Of a stretch of 64,000 nucleotides of DNA, positions 34,000-46,268 are shown one piece after another. How positions within the stretch are numbered: the stretch's first letter is position 1; the number at the start of each line of letters is the position of its first letter. The position numbers and the translations under genes were made by a program. Source of the stretch: Xestospongia muta (lineage: Eukaryota; Porifera; Demospongiae; Haplosclerida; Petrosiidae); NCBI GenBank assembly GCA_963693285.1, contig OY848925.1:3636932-3700931 (forward strand), given 5' to 3'. The notes beneath the pieces were generated by a model, which was not told the origin of the DNA, did no database searches, and saw only the letters and a program-made list of their open reading frames with translations.

Positions 34000-34517
34000 T
34001 GTAGACACAGGAAAAATATATGAAACACATTCATTATTTTTATGTTGTGAATGTATTGATTTTTTGTGTTATTACAATCGCAAATTTAACAATAAAAAGG
34101 TTCCATGTTTTTTAGATGTCAGACTTATACATGATATACAGTCTATTCCATATTTTGTATAACAATTGTAACATTGTTGTAATATATATGCGTTATTAAT
34201 ACAACGGTTGTTTATACTATGTATATATTACAATTCTTTTAACAACCATTGTAACATTGTTGTGATATATACATTATTAATACCACAATTGTTTATACAA
34301 TGTATATATTACAACGATTGTAACGTTGTTGTAATATATACAATATAAATACCAGTGTGATTCATACAATGTATATATTACAATTTCATTTGTCACTATT
34401 GTGATGTTATCTTAAATATTTCAACTATTATATCACTGTCTTTAAAAGATTGTATTAATGTTGTAAATTTTCACATTGTGTATTTCTAATTTATCTTTGA
34501 ATAAAAATTAAACAGTT

Positions 34518-34553
<36 letters not shown>

Positions 34554-34617
34554 GCATATACATATATACATGAATAATGTGACTATAATATTGTAGAGAA
34601 ATTTGCAAATAATAACA
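34000..34617 (-). repeat. Dispersed ~600-bp repeat, copy 2
   Basis: Inverted match of 8455-8995, including the ACAATTGTAACATTGTTGTAATATATA units (several here) and the TATA-rich end at 34520-34560. It has one or two more internal units than copy 1. Confidence 0.75.
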
Positions 34618-36704
34618 GAAGACCTGCCAATCCTTTTTTCTTTGTTTTAGGAGGTTCTGGTATGATAATGTCAGGAAATGTTGATTACTCATTTGTTGCT
34701 GATGGTCAATCATGCTCCGTTAGGAACAATCAAGGATAGATATTGCTATACTCCAAGTATGTTTTGACAATATGGTTGAAAAAACTTGACCAGTTGTGTA
34801 TTGGTACAACTATTTCCCTAGCAAATTTTTGCCGTTTGCTATCTTTTCTGTTGAAATCTTTCATCAGTGCTAGGTTTCATAGTTTTTAGAAGTTTTTTTT
34901 TCCATATAATTAGTATCCTTCTGAGTAATGCCTACACTAATATTCAGAATCTTCCAACATATAGTTCAATTTGTTATAACCAAGTGATTGTAAACTTTAC
35001 CACCAAATGACACTTTCAACTGTTACTAACTTCCTGGAATTCATGAGGTAATTCACTATTGGGAGTACGGATGTGGTTTATAATGTCTTGTGTCACTTAA
35101 TTGATGCATTCAATATACAAATTGATAATAAACTATGAGTGGATGGGTTTATAACAGACATCACTGTTTTACTAACCTCAACAGTGACAAAATGTCTTTA
35201 TTGCACCAAGACATCTGTTTATCCAAATCTAAAAACCAAGGACATATCATAGATGGAAGGTTATCCACATACTCTAGCACAAGCCATACAAGAGTAAAAC
35301 ACATTTCTTTGAGATATAGGGAATTAATATTGGCATTCACCAGATTGCAGTAATATCCAGACAAATCCCTGCTAAATTGTTTAATATGCTTAAGATTGTC
35401 TTATAAGTCATATTGTATAAAGATGACACTTAAGGATTAAAGATTTTTACTTACTTTTCCTACTTACTTTTGCTGATACTAGAAGACAGCAAAGCCACAT
35501 AAATAGGTTCGCCAATGAATAGTTAACCACATAAAAATAATTCTAGACATGAGATATGATCAGGAAACACCATGAGAGATTAGTCTGAACTTTTATCTTC
35601 TTTTTGCTTGTCGTCTTTCTCCTCTTTACACACTAATCCCTAATCTGTGTTTCATACTACCACACCATATGCCAATACTGTAAGCTATTGCATTGATCAT
35701 CAATCATTAATAATAAGCAGTGTATATGATATCATTTTTAAGGTATCCCAACTGTAATGACACTGGTGTCTGGGACTGAATTTTAAGTAAGTTTGGGCTG
35801 GGTCGATAAGAGCTGGCAGTTTTCTGCAGTGAGTGAACATTTGGGGTGGATTTACATGAGGCGTATCCCTGCACTTGGTCTCACAAGTTGAAAAATTAAC
35901 ATAACAATAACATTTATCCTTGTGCATGCATGTTTGTTTGCACATGTTATATAGACATTACACATTGCAAAAATGCATGCAATGGATTATTGCTGCAGTA
36001 TTGACTTACTGGGGGTGGAGGTGTTTCGATTTAGTTACGCTTTATTCATACTGGCGTCTCTTGTCTACCATTACAATTCTTTTTGAGAGTGTCAGCTGGT
36101 AATAACAATGTTCTCCTGTCTAATATATTCCTGATCAATGCAAATGGAAACACTCCAATTGTCCCTACACTTCTACAGCATATTAAAAACTTCCACATAG
36201 CAGCTGGTGTTATTAATAATTGTGAAGACATTACAAATCATCCATCACATGAAACAGAAAACAGGTGCAATCAGTAGGTGTCACAGAAATAGGATTACTT
36301 ATAAATAATTTTTGCTGAATTAGAAACTGAGTACTTGCAGAACCAATATTTCAAGAGATATATGATAGTAGTATGTTCTGACTAGATAACGTACCTATTT
36401 TTAGATATCACATGGTTCACTAAGCCAATGTCACATACATTTTCTACTCCAGTTGTAGACTCAAATGCTGACCACAATTAAATTAAAACATTCGACTGTA
36501 ATACAACTAAAGGACATAGCATATACAGGTTGAAAAATGACATTGTCTTATAAATGTACTATATTTGTGTTGCAGGCACACAACTGTTCTTCAGTGCCTA
36601 AGTCCTCACCTTTCAATGTAGCTGATCCTCTCCTCAAATTGAAAGTGGTGGCCTCTTGGCATGTAAGTTATTTTTCAGAAGGCGCAGTCTCACATATCAA
36701 TGGT
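34618..36704. other. Mostly non-coding stretch with an old dispersed repeat
   Basis: 35810-36020 is a degenerate direct match of 50445-50660. Shared words include TGCACATGTTA, GACATTAC and GGATTAT-GGCTGCA-TATTGACTT. The open frame at 36083-36277 contains NANGNTPIVPTLLQHI and ends by a GTGCAA donor; it could be an ankyrin-like exon but evidence is thin. Confidence 0.4.
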
Positions 36705-36920
36705 GTTTGACCTAGTTTCCTAACTTATATTAGAGAATCCGAGTTCATTTGTAGTATAGCTATTTACGGTATTAAAAATCATGCCCTGCTCTGCCACGTG
36801 AATGGGAGTGGTCAGACAAGTATATAAAAACCCAGAGCAATCCTGACACCTCGGCCTTTTTTCTAACTCCATTGTAGAAGTGATTAAATAAAGATCCCCG
36901 AAGTCTACTTTTTTGCCTTT
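36705..36920 (+). promoter_or_regulatory. LTR-like promoter and polyadenylation signal
   Basis: GTATATAAAAACCC (about 36819-36832) is a strong TATA box. It is preceded by a CACGTG E-box (36797) and followed, about 55 bases later, by ATTAAATAAAGAT, an AATAAA signal. This compact TATA-to-AATAAA order is typical of an LTR. The outer ends were not found. Confidence 0.5.
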
Positions 36921-36973
36921 TTTTTAAACCTCAATTTACTAATTGTTTTTTCTCTGTTGTACATTTTGGGATT

Positions 36974-37198
36974 ATGTCCTTCGTCACTCCGACAACCTCA
37001 AGCATCACTAATGGACAGAGTTCTAACCAGAGTGATTCTTGCTGCCATCCAGAGGATGGAGCAAAATTTCACTTCCTCCATCAACGCAGTCTCTGCTTGA
37101 GTGGACAAGCTCTCTGAGAGAGTTCAAGGGACTGCAACACTCGAAGTAGAAACATCCTCTAAAAGTATCCCGTGGGCCGATCGAACAGATTTGGTGAC
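36974..37198 (+). pseudogene. Retroelement ORF fragment downstream of the LTR-like promoter
   Basis: An ATG at 37011 opens RVILAAIQRMEQNFTSSINA, then a TGA, then VDKLSERVQ in the same frame. It is a heptad-rich, coiled-coil-like start of an ORF1/gag-type protein. It stops abruptly at the 3' LTR remnant of the Ty3 element B, which was inserted here or joined by deletion. Confidence 0.4.
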
Positions 37199-37240
37199 CG
37201 ATATAACAACTAAAGTGTAAATTTATGCTAAAATACCACA
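37199..37240 (-). repeat. Truncated 3' LTR of element B
   Basis: Matches the first 42 bp of the LTR at 40790-41012 (ATATAACAACT-AAGTGTAAATTTATGCTAAA on the plus strand). The remaining ~180 bp are missing. Confidence 0.8.
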
Positions 37241-37252
37241 TTTCCTCCCCGG
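37241..37252 (-). promoter_or_regulatory. Polypurine tract of element B
   Basis: Minus-strand CGGGGAGGAAA lies immediately before the 3' LTR start. Confidence 0.75.
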
Positions 37253-37259
37253 TTAAATG

Positions 37260-40150
37260 TTAAATTTTAGAGGTCATGAAACTCTCTACATCTGGTTTTA
37301 AGAGATCGAATCGAGTTCGAATCTTTCTCCATAAAAACAGTTCAGCAGGTGATACGTTTGTAGTTGCTTGAGGTGTTGATCGATAATCGAATAGAAATCG
37401 TGATAGCCAGGTGTTCAGAGATCCACCACACTTTTCTCCAGCTTTCATAGCTATTTTGAAGGTCTGAACAAACCTCTCAGCAAGATCATTGGATGAGGGG
37501 TGATAAGGAGTGCTCTGGATATGCTTAATTCCATTGGCTCTCATGAACTGTGCAAATTTATCTGATGAAAATTGGGTCCATTATCAGATATAAGTTGTTC
37601 CGGTAAACCATACTTTAAGAAAATGATTTGGAGAACCTCAATTGTCTGTGAACCTGTCGTGGAAGGCATTGGCACCACTTCTGGCCACTTAGAGTGTGCG
37701 TCTAACAGTATCAGGAACATCTTGTCTAGAAAAGGTCCAGCGAAATCCACATGAACTCTTTTCCATGGTGCTGTTGGTCAGGCCCATGGATGCAGTGATG
37801 CTACTGGAGGATTTTACTTTTGTTCTTGACACTTGATGCATGACTTGGCTAGGTCTTCAATATCTTTGTCCATGCCACTCCACCACACATAGCTCCTAGT
37901 AACTGATTTCATCCTGGTAATGCCAGGGTGGTTCTCGTGGAGTTCTTGTAAGACTAACTGTCATAGACTCTTTGGTAGGATTACATGAATACCCCACATT
38001 AAACATGCACTTTGAATTTTGATTTCTTCTCTTCTGGAATAATACAGTTTGAACTCTTCAGATACTTGGTCTGGCAAACCAGACATAATGTAATTGACAA
38101 CTTTGCTTAGCACAGGACCTCAATGTGTAGCAACTTGTACATGTTTGACAGTGACAGGAGTGCCTGTACCTGAGAAATGTTGAATATACTCACTTCATCT
38201 TGTGCTGCCTTTCCTGTAACTGGTAATGGAAGGCGAGATAATGCATCGGCATTACTATGTGAGGTAGTATGTTTGAAGTGAATTTCATAATCATAAGCTG
38301 ATAAAAGAATTGCCCATCATTGTAACCGAGCAGCAGCTAATGATAGAATTCGTTTCTTGGGACCAAGTATAGCTGTCAGTGGTTTGTGGTCTGTGAATAA
38401 GTTGAATTTCCTTCCGTAGAGATATTGATGAAATTTCTTGATGCCATATGAGAGTGCCTCCTTTTCCAGTTGAGCATAGTTCTTTTCAGATGCAGTCAGG
38501 GTGCGTGAGGCAAAAGAGATTGGTCTCTCTGTGCCATCTGGCAATACATGAGAAATGAGGGCCCTTATTCCATATGCTGAGGCATCAGTAGCCAGGTTGA
38601 TTGGTAATTTGGGGTCATAGTGTATCAGCACTTCCGAAGATGTTGTCCCTTTTGAAAGCTTGAAAACATTCTTCTGTCCCCTCCCATTTCTGTTGTACCT
38701 GAAGTAATCAATTAAGAGGATGTAAGATACTAGAAAGATTCCGAATGAATTTCCCATAGTAGTTCAATAATCCGAGGAATGATCTAAGTTCCTGGACATT
38801 AGTAAGTTCTGGAGCCTTTACAATAGCGTCAATCTTGCTTGGTACTGCTTGGATACGAGTTCAATCAATCTGATGACTTAGATACTCAAGGGATTCTTGT
38901 AGAAAAATGCACTTTTCTCGCTTAAGTCTGAACCATGTTTCTTCAGGCGTTGGAAAACTTCTCCTAGGTTATGCAGGTGATCCTCTTTGGTTTTGCCAGT
39001 GACTAAGATGTCATTTATATAGCAAATGATTCCTGGGACGTCATGTAGAATTGTGTCCATAAGTCTCTGGAAAATTGCAGGAGCTAAAACAACCCCGAAG
39101 GGAAGACCTGTATATTGATACAACCCTTGGTGCGAATTTACTGTCAGATATGGTAGAGAAGTTTCATCCTGTTGGGGTTGCACATAGGCTTGCGAGAGAT
39201 CCAATTTGCTAAATACCATCACATTAGCTAAGGTAGCTAACAAGTCTGCTGGCTTAGGCTATGGGTATTGGTCTATAAACAGAGCTTGGTTGATTGTCAC
39301 CTTATAGTCACCACACAGGCGAAACCTTCCATCTTTCTTAGGCACTACGACAATAGGTGCAGCCCCCTCACTGCAGTCGACCTTCCTGATTATTCCTTGT
39401 TGTTCCAGTCGATCCAGTTCCTTTCCACAGCATCTTTAATTGCAAATGGGACAGGACGGGGTTTAAAAAATTTCGGTGTCGCTTCAGGTTTGATGTCAAG
39501 AGTTGCCTTGTATGAAGTGACAGTTCCTAGCTCATCTTTAAAGAGGTTTGAGTGCTGTTGCAACAGAGCTTGCACTCCTTGGGACCCAGACTGTACTGTG
39601 GTGATTCTGTGCCAGTCCAGTCAGATGTACTTCAGCCAGTTCCTTCCAAAAAGGTTTGGACCAGCCCCATCAACCACCACTAATTTTAGAGTTGAAGTCT
39701 ATCCTTTGTAGTTAACGTGGACATTAACTTGTCCCTTAACTTGTATAGGTTCATCTGTGTATGTCTTCAGGACAACCTTGGACTTATGTAGTTTCAAATG
39801 TGGAAATAATTTCGCTTGAGTTGCTTCTGAGATGATAGACATGGCGGCACCGGTGTCTACCTCCATAACAAGTGGTTTGTCCTCGACGATCACGGTTACT
39901 TCCATTGGATTGGAGGATGATTCATGCAGCTTAAATAAATAGTGTTCATCACTATCGGAGTCGGTAGCGTCAATGCTGTCCTCATCCACAACATTGGGTG
40001 TGAAAGGTTTCTGAATTCGTCCACTGGCTGTGTTGGTCCGTTTATGATGTTTAGTTCGGCAAACTGGGGCAATATGGCCTTTCTTTCCACATAAATGACA
40101 TTCAACGTCCTTGAATTTACAATCCGTAGGTAAGTGATTTGACTTCCCAC
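37260..40150 (-). pseudogene. Pol of element B (protease-RT-RNase H-integrase), broken
   Basis: Protease: VMEVDTGAAMSIIS near 39840-39875. RT: about 39560-38770, with GRFRLCGDYKVTI visible near 39300 and a long RT frame at 38878-39243 (FSKLDLSQAY, YTGLPFG). The active site at 39010-39021 reads YIND, with the first catalytic Asp replaced by Asn. RNase H (38317-38757) has TDASAYGIRAL and LFTDHKPL. Integrase: first Asp in MDFAGPF (37750), second in SDNGPNF, Glu in NDLAERFVQTF (about 37490). Frameshifts near 38757, 39390 and 37545 break the frame. Confidence 0.85.
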
Positions 40151-40151
40151 A

Positions 40152-40754
40152 TCAGTAACATGGTTGTTGTCTCCTAGGTCGAGGTGGAGGTTTGCCCCGA
40201 AGTTTTCTATTGGTGAACTCAGTCAGTACCTTTAAGAGATTTGGAGTTACGTTCAGCGCCTTCCATAGCTTGAGCTAGGTCCATCACTTTGGTGAGAGTG
40301 AGGTCAGGCTCAGAAAGTAAATGTCGCTGTATCGCTTTGTTACTCAGCCCACATATGAATCGGTCACGAAAAACATCCTCTAGGTAGTCCCCGAATTTAC
40401 AGTTAGTCCCTAGTTTGCACAGAGCAGCATCATAATCAGCAATAGATTCCCCTACGGCTTGATTGCTTTGTGAAAGTGATACCATTCAGCTATGATGGAT
40501 CTCTTTGGTTCAAAATGCTTCCGTAGAGCATCTGCAATCTCGGCCAGGGACTTGGTTCTGGGCGGAGATGGAGCAAGAAGATCACTGAGATAAGTATACG
40601 TAGACATACCAATACAGGTCAGGAGGATGGGAACTTGCTTGTCCTCTGGAACAGAGTTTGCAGTAAAGTAAAGCTTGACACGTTCCAGATATGAGGTGAT
40701 TGATCCCTCATTTGAGTTAAATTCTTTGAGAGTTCTGAACTGTGAAGTTGCCAT
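40152..40754 (-). pseudogene. Gag of element B
   Basis: The ATG at 40754 (MATSQFRTLKEFNSNEGS) lies 22 bases beyond the primer-binding site. The capsid part spans 40754 to about 40220 with a frameshift near 40470. The first zinc knuckle has a TGA (40152-40154) between its two Cys (CY-stop-CGKSNHLPTDC). A second knuckle (CHLCGKKGHIAPVC) is intact downstream and continues toward the protease. Confidence 0.8.
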
Positions 40755-40775
40755 GATAATAGTGAAGATCCACAA

Positions 40776-40789
40776 CCCTTGTTGCCAAT
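40776..40789 (-). promoter_or_regulatory. Primer-binding site of element B
   Basis: Minus-strand ATTGGCAACAAGGG lies directly after the 5' LTR. Confidence 0.75.
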
Positions 40790-41012
40790 TGTGATATATT
40801 TTTTGCTTGTGGTTGCAAGTGTAATGATAGAACTCTTAAAAAAACTCTTTCTCTTCTGCTTTAACCCAAACAAAATGAACTATTTATACTAGAAATGAAA
40901 CCAAAAAAAAAACAGTTAAGTAATACCAAGGAAATAACAAGTTACATTTACAGTGATAAAGGTGATAATAATATAACAACTCAAGTGTAAATTTATGCTA
41001 AAATACCACAGA
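40790..41012 (-). repeat. 5' LTR of element B
   Basis: 223 bp, TGTGGTATTT...ATATCACA on the minus strand. Confidence 0.8.
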
Positions 41013-41042
41013 GGTAAGTGTTGTTTCTTCTGTCTCTGTGAT

Positions 41043-41500
41043 TTATGAGGCCTGCGGATTTGGTAGGTCCTTGTAGCACACTAATTTTAGTGCTAGAACT
41101 ATCTTCATAGCACTCTTATAAGCGAGATCTTCCTCACCAAGTAGACGATGCTGCCAGCATTTGTTGTCTATTCTGCAAATGATATGATTGTGGAGCATTG
41201 GTTTGAGTGTTTCTCCGAAGTTGCAGAACACAGCTAGCTTTTTTAGCTCAGTTATATACATCAACACTAAATTACCTGGTCTAAGGATCCTAGAGTTAAA
41301 CAAATATCTTTGTATCATCTCAGAAGGAGTCAGGTGAAAATACATCCTCATTTGTGTTACAATGTTATCAAAAGGGATGTCTGCAGGCCTGTTAGGAGCC
41401 AGTACATTTTTGATGAGACTATATGTTGACTCACCACAACAGCTAAGAAGGATTGTCCTTTGTTTTCTCGCATCTTGGCTGGTTTTTGGTGTAATTTGAC
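41043..41500 (-). pseudogene. Gag fragment of another Ty3/gypsy element
   Basis: An open frame 41351-41043 and its upstream extension to about 41480 read TILLSCCGEST, then VLAPNRPAD, FHLTPSEMIQRYLFNSRI, ITELKKLAVFCNFGETL and ICRIDNKCWQHRLLGEEDL. This is a diverged Ty3 capsid. It lies just upstream of element B, which probably inserted into it. Confidence 0.7.
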
Positions 41501-41533
41501 TATGATGGCATCATAATGAAATGACACATAATG

Positions 41534-41555
41534 ATGTCATCATATATGATGACAT
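41534..41555. repeat. Perfect 22-bp palindrome
   Basis: ATGTCATCATA followed by its exact complement TATGATGACAT. Related ATGATGTCATCATA words recur at 41600-41620. Confidence 0.85.
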
Positions 41556-42151
41556 TACCTAAACCCTAAACCAAACCTAACATTATTAATTCTATGAAAC
41601 ATAGTGATGTCATCATAGGACAAGTTGTTACATCATCAGTCAAGTAACCCCAGGAACCATTCTCCATCTTGGACATCATTAGCTGTAAAATATTGCTCAA
41701 TCTATATCTCCCATTCTTCCTGACTTAATACCAACTTTTCTAATCAATAAGATTGCAATCAATTTTTATGTCTCAGTAGGCATTTAGAATTTAGGAAATA
41801 TATTATACAAAATAAGCAAGAGAACAAACAAAAGTTAATAAATAACATGAATTGACATTGATTTTGAGATTTACGAAGTAAGCTAACAATATTATTATTG
41901 TTATATTCAAAATTAAAGGAATAACAATGATATACACGAAATGTTGCTATTGCTAACATTTTGAGGAGATCAATTTAATTTCCAAACTTTTAGCACTATT
42001 TTCAGACTCCAATAATGTAACCTTAATAATAAAGGCATAATAATGGATAAGTGTAGATACATACCACATACTCTAAAACAATTGTAAAATGCATTCAAAG
42101 AGTACACATAAATGTAATATTAGTATAAATGTAATGTTATAAAATTACGCT

Positions 42152-42751
42152 TACAGACATGCACTTCAATTCCTGTTTCGTTATCATGGGTCTTTTCATA
42201 ATGGAGAAACATGATAGAAACAATAACTTAAAAATCTAACAAGCAATTTTGAGCAAACTAATAAACACATCTGTTCTTTATTGTAAACATAAGAGCTCTC
42301 ACGGTTATGTATAAATAAATATATTATTATTTTTATTGATTGCATGGAGTTAGTTTTTAATGCACATAACAAAGTGTTTAATGTAAATACCTCTTTTGTT
42401 AGATTCAGCTGCTTTTTTAATTCCTTAGTAGCCTGCACTTATATAAATTGAACATAATTATTACTTCTATGTCAATGTTATCAAAATGTTTATTGACTTC
42501 AACATACTATTTGCTTTCTTTTCATATCATTAATCACCTACCAGATGCAATCTTTTGGTAGATTTTTGTCAATAATTATAATCTGACCATTTTTGGTTTT
42601 GTATTTTTGAAAAAGTCTTACAACTTCTTCTGAAGAAACTATGTCTTGGATTTCTCCAGAAGAAAGTATGTCTTCTTTGATTTTCTTATTCTTTAAGGAA
42701 TCCTCTTTCGAGGTTTCTGTGCATTTGCCCAGTCCGCCACTGTCATAAAAC
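42152..42751 (-). CDS. Possible exons of an unidentified minus-strand gene
   Basis: Three exon-like blocks. 42751-42546: acceptor CACTGCAG, FYDSGGLGKCTETSKED, then VVRLFQKYKTKNGQIIIIDK, donor GTAGGT. About 42437-42391: ATKELKKQLNLTKE, donor GTATTT. About 42195-42152: THDNETGIEVHVC, donor GTAAGC. Splice signals and composition look real, but the phases between the first two blocks do not fit simply and I do not recognise the protein. Confidence 0.35.
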
Positions 42752-43080
42752 TGCAGTGAAGGTAATATATGCATAATATTACGTCTATTATTTATAACGT
42801 ATCTATCTCCATGTATTATATTATTTATTATATATAATATCATAATATGATTAGCTTTATAGATTTAAAAACTTACTTTGTGTTCATAACCTTTAATTGT
42901 ATTTCTAGTTTAGCAAGTTATTATTCACTGCAACATCAGCAGTGGGGGATAGGTGCCTGATTTTACAGGCTTCATGTTTTGTTAGTATATTGTTGTTCCT
43001 ACTATAAAATGTACAATTAGTACCGATAATATATACTATAGAAATGTAATAGCTGTTTCATTGTTATAATGAAATGAATA

Positions 43081-44040
43081 TCATACTATAATATATTCAT
43101 AGACATTCACACTACCTCCTTTGTTTGTGACCTCAGTCTCTTTCACAATCAAAATCATCAAGTTAAAGGCATCTGGAAAGTCCGTATCTCTTTGTTGGAG
43201 ATGAAAAATGAGCTCCACTAATGTCAAATCTTTCTCCTTCCATAGCTTCTTGATACTGGTCCATGAAACTCCAGTGGCATCAAAGGGTTTGTTAAATAGA
43301 TCCTTGAGTCCATCTACAGCCATTCAGTTCCTTAAAGTAGTCATAGAATAGTTTTGGAATGAGCAATGTCACCTTGAGACAGTCACTGCGATTGGAAAAA
43401 GCTGACCCTTCTCCTTGACCAACACTTCAACTCTGACCACTGACAATAGTCTTCACTCATTTAGACATAATAAGCATGTTTCGTTTCCATGGCATTATGA
43501 TGTAGTTCTTGAAATGGTATCCAGGTCTGATGCCTGTTTGACACTTTGAATCCCATGCTGATGCTGTGGCAGCTAAACTTTTCTCGAAGGCCTGGAAACT
43601 TTAATAAAATGATCTTGACATATTAACTGTAAACAAGATAAAGAACATTGCATTTAAATTAGTGTATGTAAAAGTTACTAAGTTATTCTATTATTAACAG
43701 TTTTTCATTATCTTTTAAGACGACAAGCAACTCACCAAGTGTCATATGCTCTTTGGCCTGATAGAGGTAGTAGATTTTTCGTCTGATGGCTTCACGATCA
43801 AAATCATCAAGTAAAAGGCATGTGGACAGTCTGTATCTCTTTGTTGGAGTTGAAAAAGCAGCTCCATTAATGCCAACTTTCTCCTTCCATAGCTTTTTGA
43901 TGCTGGTACATGAAACTCCTGTGGCATCAGAGATTCGTTTAAGAGATCCTTGAGTCCGTTTATGCCATTTCTCAACTTCATCCTCCTCGTATAATTACGA
44001 ATAGTTTGCACTTGTACAGGCTTAGCCAATTCAAGACATC
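43081..44040 (-). pseudogene. Degenerate duplicated segment downstream of the DIRS-like element
   Basis: Two related minus-strand open frames, 43323-43081 and 44029-43742, share GLKDLxN and HLQQRDTDxPxAFxLMILIV. They are diverged copies of one segment, separated by non-coding sequence. Part of the interval (43355-43720) recurs at 51090-51300. Possibly DIRS-related; function unknown. Confidence 0.4.
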
Positions 44041-44389
44041 TGCTATAGGACCAGAAATGGGATTTCTATCCCTTCAATAACATCAGCAATCCCACTTGTG
44101 AAAGAGTGAGTTGTAGTTTGAGTTCGACTTGGATCTCCATGATGCCACGATGAGGCTTGAAGCTTGCTCAGAAAGTTCTTCCTTTTGGCAGCCTTCCCTG
44201 ATAGGAACTGGGTGTACTTGCTATACCACCTCATTGTGTACTGGTAGACGGTATGGATACCACACCAGAAGTGAGAACAAGCTTGGATACCATACCTGCA
44301 TTTTCCATACTGGAGCTATCAAAACCACATTGGCCCTCTGGTACTGGACTTACAACAGTACTCAAGCAATTAACAACCATGGTGGGTTT

Positions 44390-45962
44390 TCATACCCCCG
44401 AAACTGATTCCGTCTTTGTAGGAAGGCATATGTTGCTTCTGCCTGGGAGTCTGGTTTCCAGCTGAAGAATCATGGAACCTGGTAGGTCGGTGTGGATGTA
44501 AACAGATCCACTTCTATTGGACCAAATGTTTCGACTATTTTCTGAAATAGGCCTGGCTGAAGTTTCCAATCCCAGCAATCCCTCATATGTCTGGACTCTT
44601 CGTCTGCTATGATGGTCAGATAACCGGGAAGGTGCTCAACAGAAAGCACAATTCCTCTCTCCATGCACAACCCCCAACATTCTTTTGCTAGGATTGTGAA
44701 TGGTCGGGACTGGACATCCCCTTTCTTGTTGATGTAGGTCTGTGCTAAGAAGAGGTATACTGTCAGATGTCTCTTGCTCTTCACGAATGACTGATTTGCC
44801 AGAAATTCTGCCAACAACTCCATGTAATTAATGTGAAATTGAGTACGTTCACGGCCCACCTGTCCAAACTCCATGACAAACTGCTCTCCAACCCCATTTA
44901 AAGCATCTATCTGAATTTTTAGAAAGCGAGACAGTCATTTCAGACTGGACCTGTTGCAAAGTTTCACCTGCTTCACCCACCACAAAAGCTCCTCCCTCTC
45001 TTGGTTTGTCACAGAAATGGATGGGTCTAGGGCCTGGGTCTGTGTAAGGGTGGCATGTTCACTACCTGTAGGGCCCGATAAAACAGAGGAGCTGGTGGGA
45101 TGGCTAGTGCTGCTGAATTGGCTCTTCCGATGAATTGTGCTAACTCCCTTTCCATTATGGATGTCTGGGCCAGCGGGTTCCTTGCCTGAGGGCAAATTCT
45201 GCCCAATTTGTCCACTGGAAGGGCGACGTTCATTGATATGGAATTGATCCAAAACCCCAGAAACTCTATTGATTGCTGGGGGTCCAATACAGACTTCTTG
45301 TTATTCACAGAGAAACCCAGGGCCTCGAATAGGATAGCCATCACTTTGGCCAGTACCTGGGCTTCCTCTTTTCACAGTGCTAGCAGCAAATTGTCAACTG
45401 TGTATGTTATCATCCGATACCCAAACTGTCTCATCCAGGCCACCACTGGTTTGACTATTTTGGTGAACACTCTGAGAGCAGCTGATAGGCCAAATGGGAG
45501 ACAAGTGAACTCATGTCTCCTCTTCCCATTGGAACCTCGACCATTTCCAATCCTTTTGCCTGATCAGCAGGGCAAGGTAGGCATCCTTCGGATCCATTTT
45601 TATTATCCAATCTCTTTCTTGGATGAGATCTCTGATCATCTGAATGTTTTCCATTTTGAAATGGTCCTAATGTAGGAATTGATTCAGTCCTTTCAGATTA
45701 ACACTGGCCTCATTAATCCATCCTTTTTGGGACAAGAAGCATCTCTGAAATCCATTGAGGATAGTGTGGCACCCTCACCCTCTCTATGGCCCCTTTTTCT
45801 AATATACTTATTATCTCCTCCCTCATAAGTGCCTCTTGCCTTCCTGGCAAATGAACCTGCCCTGGAGGAAATGATTGGGTGGGAGCTGCAACCAACTCTA
45901 GACTGTAGCCCTGTACTGTCTGTAACATCCAAGGGTCTGAAGTCACTTTTTCCCAATTCTGC
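44390..45962 (-). pseudogene. DIRS-like retrotransposon remnant (RT and RNase H)
   Basis: Minus strand. It starts at WEKVTSDPWMLQTVQGYSLE next to the YqaJ transposon end. RT follows: ALMREEIISILEKGAIERV, ISEMLLVPKRMDG, an active-site region reading YTVDN (about 45390-45420) where VDD would be expected, and LGFSVNNKKSVLDPQQSIEF. RNase H has HINYMELLAEFLANQSF, YINKKGDVQS and GPIEVDLFTS. These wordings and the order match DIRS-1-type elements rather than Ty3. Stops and frameshifts occur throughout. No tyrosine-recombinase domain was recognised. Confidence 0.75.
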
Positions 45963-46268
45963 TTGGCTATAGGCCTTTTCATGTAAAGCAATGGAATGTA
46001 GCCACTCCGGTAGTGAGCTGTGACGTAATTTCCAGGGTACATTCTTGCGCCATTTTGGGGTAGTTTACTGTAGAAGTGAATGGAAAAACACATCAATTAT
46101 GAACTTCAACTGTTTCCCACCTGTATTGTTTATTCTTATTTTAAAAATATCAATTAAAAGATTGAAATTTGTGCTCTACAACAGCGTGTTTTTCACAAGA
46201 AGATTTTGTCCTGTTTTCTTTTGTAAAAAAAAAATATTTTACTTCCTGTTTGGCAGTGTTTGTCGGAT
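45963..46268. repeat. Left terminal inverted repeat, YqaJ transposon
   Basis: Starts TTGGCTATAGGCC. Its core from TGACGTAATTTCC (46021) inward pairs with 48780-49017. Confidence 0.8.

Larger units (their letters stand above)
37199..41012 (-). mobile_element. Ty3/gypsy retrotransposon, family B
   Basis: Minus strand. The 5' LTR (41012-40790) begins TGTGGTATTTTAGCATAAAT. A primer-binding site, gag, protease, RT, RNase H, integrase and polypurine tract follow. The 3' LTR is reduced to its first 42 bp (37240-37199), after which an unrelated plus-strand element starts. The 5' flank holds another decayed gag, so this element sits inside older elements. There are multiple stops and frameshifts. Confidence 0.88.

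Noticed and set aside
34486..34713. 75-codon minus-strand open frame
   Set aside because: Overlaps the TA-rich end of a dispersed repeat and has low complexity.
41560..41585. Telomere-like CCTAAACCCTAAACC
   Set aside because: Only two imperfect units in an internal position; chance or old repeat.
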